A stretch of DNA of 38,866 bases from Allomyces macrogynus ATCC 38327 (taxonomy: Eukaryota; Blastocladiomycota; Blastocladiomycetes; Blastocladiales; Blastocladiaceae). The stretch is from contig GG745330.1 in NCBI GenBank assembly GCA_000151295.1, positions 1,513,322-1,552,187 on the forward strand. Reading direction: 5' to 3'. The stretch's first letter is position 1; each line of letters begins with the position of its first letter. A program made the translations under genes and the position numbers. Below, one piece after another: positions 33,158 through 38,866 of this stretch. Under the pieces are notes generated by a model, which did no database searches, had not been told where the DNA came from, and saw only the letters and a program-made list of their open reading frames with translations.

Positions 33158-33994
33158 TTAAGGAATGACATTTTTCAAGAACATGGTGAGGTCCATGAGC
33201 TCTTGGTCGTTGGCGCTGTGGCCCATCCACCGGTACGTGTTGAAGTCGACGTTGTAGCCCTTTTCCTTGAGGAACTCGGCGCTCTGCGAGCCCCACTTGT
33301 ACGCGACCACTACCAGAGAGGGGAACGGGGGTCAGTCGCGATCAAACGGCAACCTCGTGAAAGAGATCGACCTACCTTCGTCCGAATCGCCATGGCCCAT
33401 CCAAACGGGCGTTTGGTCGTTGACGGTCTTATGCAGCTCGTCGAACTTGGGAGTCAGCGGCAAGTAGCCTGACAGTGCGACGATGGCCGCGAGCTTGACG
33501 GGGCTCGTGACGAGCGTGAGCAGCGAAATGGCCGACCCTTGCGAAAATCCGCCGACGACAATGCGGTCCGTCGGGATGCCGTGCTTTTCAACCTCGTTGT
33601 TGATCAGGTCTTGGACTAAATGGAACAAGTCCGTCGCGTCGGATCAGATCAGGTTCACACCAGGTTCACACAGCTCGCAAGAGCACCAGCAAAACGCACT
33701 CTTGCCAGCCGACTCGAGCATGCCCTTTTCGTCCTGCTTGGCCTGCTCGCGGTCAAGTGAGTAGATGTCATACCACGACGGCATGCGCATGCCCATGTTG
33801 AGCGTCACGGGCTGGACGGGCGCGTTCGGGAAGACCCACTTAACGTGCGGAAGGGCGTTGGCGAGCATCGGCGCGATCCCGGCCCATCCGGCACCAGAAT
33901 CGCCGAGTCCGTGCAGGAAAATGACCGACGCCGTGTGCTTGGCCTTGGCGTTCTGAATGACCGCGTCGAGCAGGGGCTTGGCGGCAGCGCTCAT
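33158..33994 (-). CDS. Acyl-protein thioesterase (APT1/LYPLA family)
   Basis: This alpha/beta-hydrolase removes palmitate from cysteines of proteins such as Ras and G-alpha subunits. Exons read as 33994-33700, 33615-33376 and 33309-33158, in frame, giving 228 aa, the standard length. Motifs are SVIFLHGLGDSGAGW (oxyanion region), VKWVFPNAPVQPVTLN, MRMPSWYDI, GGFSQGSAISL (nucleophile Ser in GxSxG), HGDSDEVV (catalytic Asp) and WMGHSANDQEL (catalytic His). The start is the ATG at 33994 (MSAAAKPLLDAV). An upstream in-frame stretch is hydrophobic (LQLAALLIAVTTG) but has no ATG, so the protein is taken as cytosolic. The gene converges on MetRS with 136 bp between the stops. It is the last ordinary gene before the degenerate right-hand region. 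Confidence 0.93.
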
Positions 33995-34319
33995 CGTGGA
34001 CTTGTCGTGTGCGGGCGCGGATTGCAGGTAGATGCCGGTCGTCACGGCGATGAGGAGGGCAGCGAGCTGCAGTCTCAGCAAAGGTATCGTGTTGGCTAAC
34101 GGTGGTTAGAGTCAATTGCACGTGTTCTCAACAACAGCCTGCTTGACTGTGTTAATCCATTCCATGTCAACTGGCTCTGTTGGCCATGCCTTCCTCCTCC
34201 GCGAGCTCCCCGACTTTGGAACATTCGCGACAATAATCTTTGCAAGCTTGCAAGTATTGACATGCTGGTGTGTCCGTTTTGCACGTCAGCCGTGACCCAC
34301 CATAACCTGCTAGCACATC
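33995..34319. other. Upstream region of the thioesterase and entry into the CpG-poor tract
   Basis: About 325 bp with no confident gene. CpG content is still normal up to about 34220 and then falls away. The thioesterase promoter must be here. Remnants of the amidase N-terminus may begin near 34250, but I could not align them. Confidence 0.4.
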
Positions 34320-35880
34320 ATGCACGTTTGCATGCAACTCATGCTCAAGCTCATGCACCTGCCACCCAAGTTTCACAATCAAGATGCCAAAAAAATGCAA
34401 GACGTGATGCTCGTCACCACATTGGAGCTGGCCGAAGCCCTGGCGACAGGCCGTGTGATGGCTGAACAGGCTGTTGTTGCCTTTGGCCACCAACTGCTTG
34501 CCACACACATGCAGACCAACTGCCTGACTGACGTGTTCCTCAAGGAGGTGTTGGCGCGTGTGCAGCACTTGGATGCCACATACCAAGTGACTGGCAAGCC
34601 TGTGGGCAAGCTGCACAGTCTGCTGATTTCCATCAAGGACATGAATTGTATGGCTGGAACTGACATGGCTCTCAGTTACTCAGCTTTCATCAATCAGCCA
34701 AGCCAATCAAATGTGCTCATGGTGGACATTGTTCTTTGTGAGGGCGCGAATATTATTGCCAAGACGAATTTCCTGCAAATGATGCTGTTGTTTGAGTGCA
34801 GCAACCCAGTGTTTGGGCACACTGCAAACCCATACAACCTGAACTTCATGTTGGGTGGGTTGTTGGGTGGTGAAGGCATGTTGCTCACATTGCATGGGCT
34901 GTGATTGGTGTGGGGACCAATATTGGCGGCAGTCTGTGGGTTTGTTCTCTCATTCTCCATGTTTGTTTTGTTGTGCCTTCCACCTCACCACCATCATCCA
35001 CCCATTAGCTGCCCACACACTTTTGTGGCATCTACTCACTCAAACCCTCAGCCAGCTGCATGCCAATGGCTGGCAACTTTTCTGTGAAGGCTGGTGCTGA
35101 GAACCTCATTGGCATCACAGGCCCCATGGCTAACTTGGTCACCAACCTGCAACTCTTCTGCAAGTCCATCCTGACTGATGCACACCTCTGCCATGACCAG
35201 GCTGCACTCCTGATGCCATGGAACCCAGCACAGTGCATACTCCTGATGAATCGTCCACTGTGCATTGGCATGTATACACACAATGGGTTCAGTGCCCCCA
35301 TCCCCATGTGATTCACACAGCCTGCAAAACTGCAGCCACAATCAAAGTCACTGGCCACACGCTTGTCCCATTCACTGTCCTGGCACTGCTCAAATTGATG
35401 CAGATCACATACAATTTGCTGCTGCAGGACAATGCGCATGCAACCATGGTGCTGGTTGAGGCTGCCAAAGAGCCAATTGAGCTGAGTGCAATCAAGCTTG
35501 TGCAGCTCCTGCAACTGCCACAGTGGGTGTGGAATGTGCTGGTTAGGGTCATGTCATGGCTGGGCGAGATGTGCACAGTGATGTTTCTCAATGCAATGTG
35601 CATAAAGTTGGTGTTTGATGTGCATGCAACAGTCACAGCATGCAACCAGTACTGTGTAGCATTCCACCAGCAGTGGATCAACCTCAACTTGGATTTTATG
35701 ATTTGGTGCGTCTTTTCCACCCGGTTGCACGTGCTGAATGGGCGGACAGATTGGCTCACTAATCAACAGCCCCATTTTGGCCATCGTTGCCAACCTGCAC
35801 AACACCACCTTCTCCAACCTCACTGGCACTGCATTGCATACACTGCTTTACAATGCCCTTGACTATATGACCAGAATCAC
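34320..35880 (+). pseudogene. Degenerate amidase-signature (fatty-acid-amide hydrolase/acetamidase-like) gene, C-terminus missing
   Basis: Amidase-signature enzymes hydrolyse amides with a Ser-cisSer-Lys triad. Exons can still be traced: 34320-34939, 35009-35705 and 35770 to about 35880, with intact GT/AG sites. Recognisable blocks are TNCLTDVFLKEVLARVQHLD, KPVGKLHSLLISIKD (catalytic Lys kept), YSAFINQPS, FECSNPVFGHTANPYN, GGLLGGEG, GVGTNIGGSLW (nucleophile Ser kept), THFCGIYSLKPSA, MPMAGNFSVKAGAENLIGIT, GPMANLVTNLQLFCKSIL and LLYNALDY. The GGSSGG motif reads GGLLGG, so the cis-Ser is lost (34860-34865). At least two frameshifts are seen, near 34.90 and 35.31 kb. Most departures from the family (Ser to Leu, Pro to Leu, Arg to Trp/His/Cys, Thr to Met, Gly to Ser) are what CpG to TpG/CpA changes produce. 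Homology stops soon after NALDY, about 70 residues early. Confidence 0.85.
35867..35878 (+). repeat. 12-bp inverted repeat, left copy, at the amidase break
   Basis: ATGACCAGAATC is the last stretch of the left amidase piece that aligns to the family (TGI of the NALDY-TTGIVPV segment). Its inverted counterpart at 38532-38543 reads ACGACCGGAATC on the minus strand. The two differ only by two changes that fit CpG decay in the left copy. Confidence 0.65.
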
Positions 35881-36144
35881 ATTGTGCCCAAGCGCCTGCT
35901 GCTGCAGTACTTGGATGCAGCTGCAAACCAGCTGCTGGTCATGTGGCACATCATGCCTGTTCCAACACCCCAAGCTGCAACCATGTCATGGCAATGGCTG
36001 GGTTCAACAACATGCCTGAGGGTGAGGACCTGCACAGCATGCAGTCACATGAGTTGCACAACCATGAGGCTGAGCACAATGGGCTGGGCAAGTCAGTGTG
36101 CAAGTGCAACAAGGTGAGGAGGAGCCACTGGAAGGGTTATGCAG

Positions 36145-36255
36145 GCACAGCAACAGCAGCAAGAATGGCAAGAACAGGAATGGTGCAAGCAGCAGCAGTG
36201 GCAACAGCAAGCCCAACAGCAGCAAGGGCAGCTGCTGCAGCAGCTGCTGCAAGTT
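36145..36255 (+). repeat. CAG/CAA-rich tract encoding a Gln-rich leader
   Basis: An imperfect CAG/CAA/CTG stretch codes for runs of Gln in the first about 35 residues of the Fanzor frame. It is CpG-free like its surroundings. Confidence 0.7.
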
Positions 36256-38012
36256 GATCTACCAGCACCTGGCTGGATGTACACTGATGTCTTGCTTGAG
36301 TGCAAGATTGACCACATCACAATGATCCTTGAGACACTCATTAGGATCTGTGCTGAAGTCCTGCATGCCATGGTCCTTAAGCTGCAAAATGTGCTCTTAC
36401 AACTTACTTGTTGAAGTAGTGTTGGACCTCAACATGGTGCACTGGCATGCTGACATGATTGATGCAGGTGAGCAGCTTGATGACAGATTACTGGTGCTGC
36501 AAGACCATGAGATTTGGTAGCATGTCATGCCTGCGCCAACTTATGTGCTGAACTACAAGCTGATCCACTGCCATGTCGACATCACAAAGGACTTTCTTGT
36601 CAACTTGCTTGTGTTCATCCAAGGTGCTTACTGAGTGCTGGGCGAGGCGCCTGAGCATGTGGACCTGGCCAACCTGCTGATGCCCAAGGACTGGTTTGAC
36701 TGGGCCATGGCTGAGAACGTGGCGCAGGGCAACAACTACTTGGCAAGGCAACTTGTCAACAACGCGCGCAAGCTGCGTGACGAAGTCAGGGCCTGTGGCG
36801 TCGCGGCCATGCTCAAGGACAAGTACCAGAAGACGGCGCCCAATTGGAGTGAGCATGGGCCGAGTGGGTGGTGGCGCTGCAAGCTCGACCTGCGCAGCTT
36901 TGGCGCTGACGGGTACTGCGCGGTGCTGCGCCGCAACCACGTGGCACGTGACGCCAACACGACCGCCGGCAATGAGGGCAACGCCAACAGGAAGTCGATT
37001 CGCACGAACCACAACAGGGCGCCGACTAATGTCGCCAAGTCGTGGGCGTCGAGTCACGGCGCCAAGGATACGAGCAGCGCAATCTCGACCCCGACGACTT
37101 TGGCATGTTCCGGTTCGTGGACCCGGGCCACAAGTCAGTGGTGACCGTGCTCGAGCTGAACCATAACGAGCTGCAGGCTGTGATTGACAACCCGCTGCGC
37201 GCCATGCCCGAGGACGGCGCCGACGCCGAGGCGATTGCCGCGAGCGAGAGTGATGCGGCCCAGCACAACCGGCTGCTCGAGGCCTACTGCCCGCACTCGC
37301 AACGCGACAACTCGCATCCGCGGTACGAACAAAAATTCTGGTCGATTTCTGGCCAACAGCTGCGCGAGAAGCAGGGTAAGACGCAGTGCAGCCGGTGCTT
37401 GGCCAAGTTCATGAAGCGTGGGATGCTGCACGAGTTTGCACAAGCCGTCGTTCAAGACGCTCGATCTCGACAAGCTCCGTGCCGCGGCCGCGTACCTGAC
37501 GGCGTGGTTGCCGTTCGTTCTCCCGCTCATGCTGAGCAACTTTCTTGCCAGCCACCAGTTCCGTGCCGCCAATGCCGACCGCGCCTTCTACGACCGGCTC
37601 GCCGCGCGGTTCATGGACTCGCCCGACCCGACGCGCCCCGCGTTGGTGTTGATGGGCAACTCTGGCCACTTCAGCTTGCGTGGCGTGTCGGCGCCCATCA
37701 GGCACATGGTCCGGTACCTGATCCACGCTGGCGCTCGCGTTGTCTTGCTCGACGAGTCCTGGTCGAGCAAGAAGTGCTCGTTATGCGAGTCGGACATGCC
37801 GAACGACCGCCGCCGGTGGAGCTCGAAGCGCTGCCGCACGTGCAAGCGGATCCGCACACGCGATCGAAACGCGCGTGTGAATCTCATCAGGATCGCCGTG
37901 CGAGACGCGCTGGACGTGCCGTTCCGGCAGCATTGGCGGGACCGCGGGCACCCGCTGTGCGAGCGGCGGCCGCATGCGAACGGCGTGCCGATTGGCGATG
38001 ACGGGGGTCTTG

Positions 38013-38049
38013 ACCAAGGCGGTGGCGGTGGCGGCGGCGGCGGGGCGGT
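38013..38049. repeat. GGC/GGT-rich tract encoding a terminal poly-Gly run
   Basis: The last residues of the Fanzor frame are about nine Gly followed by Ala-Val and a stop at 38051-38053. Slippage in this tract may have altered the original C-terminus. Confidence 0.7.
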
Positions 38050-38053
38050 GTGA

Positions 38054-38192
38054 TGCGCACGGCGACACGGTTGTCTTTTTGGAGTTGTGCTTGGTGGTTT
38101 GTTTTCTCTGCGCCGCGTCTTCTCTTCCCCCACTCTTTCCCGTCTCTTTGCCGAAGCGAGCGCGGATCCGATCAACCCTCCCACCCACACTT
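38054..38192 (+). other. Region 3' of the Fanzor gene, possible place of its guide RNA
   Basis: In Fanzor and TnpB elements the guide RNA usually lies at the 3' end of the nuclease gene and runs to the element's right end. These 139 bp lie between the Fanzor stop and the amidase fragment and contain no coding frame that I recognise. No secondary structure was computed, so this is a position-based guess. Confidence 0.25.
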
Positions 38193-38543
38193 TTATTTGT
38201 GGAAAAAATGGTCTGTGGACTCCAGGTGCGCCGAGAAGCGAGGGCAGAGAGGCCGGTCGTGGAGCACATCCTTAGCGGCAGTACCATGGTCTCTCCTCGA
38301 GGGAGACTGATATGTATAATGCACACAGAGGCACCGCACCACATCGTGCATTGCCGCAACGACGCGCTCCTCGTCAAGCCGCCGGCCCACAATTTGGATC
38401 CCGACGGGCAGCCCGGCCATGGCCTCCGGGTCGTAAATTTCGTGAATCGCGCGGTGCAGGCGGTCGTTTTCGGCGGGCCGCGGTTGCGGTTGCTCGAACG
38501 TGTCGGCCGCGACGACGCGCGTCACGGGCACGATTCCGGTCGT
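38193..38543 (-). pseudogene. Orphan C-terminal fragment of an amidase-signature enzyme
   Basis: The minus strand encodes TTGIVPVTRVVAADTFEQ, then EIYDPEAMAGLPVGIQIVG and RRLDEERVVAAM, the typical end of fungal acetamidase/FAAH-like enzymes. No earlier amidase exon is found in the 320 bp upstream (38544-38866), although introns in this window are rarely over 110 nt. It starts within the family exactly where the plus-strand amidase pseudogene ends, and it is CpG-rich and undecayed. It is probably the detached C-terminus of the same or a sister gene. An exon of a gene continuing beyond the window remains possible. Confidence 0.75.
38532..38543 (-). repeat. 12-bp inverted repeat, right copy, at the amidase break
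   Basis: On the minus strand this reads ACGACCGGAATC, matching the left copy at 35867-35878 in inverted orientation. It is the first segment of the orphan amidase fragment that aligns to the family. Confidence 0.6.
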
Positions 38544-38866
38544 AAGGCGCGGGCGGCCTCGCGTGCTTGATTGCTTTAATTTTGGATTTTTTGCTCAATC
38601 TCGTCGCTTGTGAAGGAGGAGGCGAAAAACGAAGAGATAAGAATTTTTGGAATACACTTTCATTGTTTTTGCTCCATTTCTTCCGGCGTTGCCGCACAGG
38701 AAAAGATGCCTCGCGCAAAACAGCACAGGGGCGAGAACGATCCCACTTGTTTGCCAACCGAACGCCCAAAACGGGACGACCGCTGACGAGAGCGAAAGCC
38801 AGAACAACTAACAAACAGGATGGGGGAGAGGAGAAGGGGTAAACTAAGGTCGTAGGCACCATGATT
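38544..38866. other. Right-edge sequence without a recognised gene
   Basis: The sequence is mixed AT- and GC-rich, with long open frames on the minus strand that show no domain. There is no amidase exon here. It may be intergenic or belong to a gene extending past the window. Confidence 0.4.

Larger units (their letters stand above)
34300..36640. other. CpG-depleted tract (RIP-like or methylation-decay scar)
   Basis: In about 2.3 kb I count roughly 25 CpG dinucleotides, while flanking coding DNA often has 8-11 per 60 bp. TG and CA are correspondingly frequent. The tract covers the amidase pseudogene and the N-terminal part of the Fanzor gene, and ends abruptly near 36640, where CpG density returns to normal within the same gene. 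Several remaining CpG lie in the amidase intron at 35706-35769. Conversion of methylated CpG, or a repeat-induced point mutation process acting on CpG, would leave this pattern. Confidence 0.85.
36139..38053 (+). pseudogene. Broken Fanzor gene (eukaryotic TnpB-like, OMEGA RNA-guided nuclease)
   Basis: Fanzors are eukaryotic homologues of TnpB; they use a guide RNA encoded by their own element and cut DNA with a RuvC domain. About 640 codons are spread over four frame segments: 36139-36414, about 36415-37040, about 37042-37440 and about 37440-38053. In-frame stops are TAG at 36518 and TGA at 36632, the second explicable as CGA to TGA. A Gln-rich leader precedes a helical N-terminal domain (KIDHITMILETLIRICAEVL; VDITKDFLVNLLVFI). 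The catalytic part has RFVDPGHKSVV (RuvC-I Asp, codon 37120-37122), LVLMGNSGHFSLRG, LLDESWSSKKCSLC (alternative catalytic Glu, codon 37754-37756, plus first CxxC), KRCRTCKRI (second CxxC) and TRDRNARVNLIRIA (RuvC-III Asp, codon 37862-37864). All catalytic residues survive although the frame is broken. Assembly indels could explain part of the damage. Confidence 0.85.

Noticed and set aside
33995..34081. Hydrophobic N-terminal extension making the thioesterase membrane-anchored
   Set aside because: It has no ATG and starts at TTG; the ATG at 33994 gives the standard family length.
36139..36255. CAG repeat as a CRISPR-like or satellite array
   Set aside because: The units are irregular trinucleotides coding Gln, with no spacers and no regular period.
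35879..38192. Terminal inverted repeats bounding a Fanzor transposon
   Set aside because: Comparing the two ends by eye gave no inverted repeat beyond the 12-mer belonging to the amidase; element ends are therefore not called.
1..38866. tRNA, rRNA or CRISPR loci
   Set aside because: No cloverleaf T-loop motif with a matching acceptor, no rRNA-like sequence and no spaced direct repeats were seen by eye.

Overview
This 38.9-kb window is eukaryotic nuclear DNA. It is GC- and CpG-rich, gene-dense and full of short spliceosomal introns (mostly about 50-110 nt). The gene set (Aquarius, WDR48, CLU, JMJD4, TXNL1, a Bmt5-type methyltransferase, mitoribosomal mS23, an Sps1/MST-type kinase, a stand-alone ACAD10/11-type kinase) and the compact layout suggest a fungus. 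An IQ-motif protein of the kind found in flagellated lineages hints at an early-diverging zoosporic fungus, but that placement is inference. All exon boundaries were read by hand from GT/AG sites, reading frame and remembered protein families; no alignment was run.

Layout, left to right: WDR48/UAF1 (-), peroxisomal dienoyl-CoA isomerase ECH1 (+), spliceosomal helicase Aquarius (-), an APH-fold kinase ending in a peroxisomal SKL signal (-), an RluA-family pseudouridine synthase (+), a secreted FKBP (-), a germinal-centre-type Ste20 kinase (-), mS23 (+), a JMJD4-like oxygenase with a damaged iron site and a poly-C frameshift (+), CLU (-), an IQ-motif coiled-coil protein (-), TXNL1 (+), a Bmt5-like rRNA methyltransferase (-), mitochondrial MetRS (+) and an acyl-protein thioesterase (-). 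Several neighbours are divergent pairs sharing short 5' regions (WDR48/ECH1, kinase/mS23, IQ protein/TXNL1, methyltransferase/MetRS). Others converge with only about 80-140 bp between stop codons. The genes are housekeeping functions and form no single pathway, although two encode peroxisomal proteins and two encode mitochondrial ones.

The right-hand 4.6 kb is different. An amidase pseudogene (+) is followed by a broken gene for a Fanzor protein, the eukaryotic relative of the RNA-guided transposon nuclease TnpB. It carries a RuvC DPG motif, an alternative catalytic Glu, a four-Cys zinc ribbon and a RuvC-III Asp. After it lies the missing C-terminal piece of an amidase, on the opposite strand. 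The two amidase pieces overlap by one 12-bp segment in inverted orientation, which suggests an inversion or insertion break. About 2.3 kb covering the amidase N-part and the Fanzor N-terminus is almost stripped of CpG, with codon changes matching CpG to TpG/CpA decay. The Fanzor catalytic half just downstream keeps the normal high CpG content. This sharply bounded, RIP- or methylation-like scar next to an RNA-guided nuclease relic is the most interesting part of the window.
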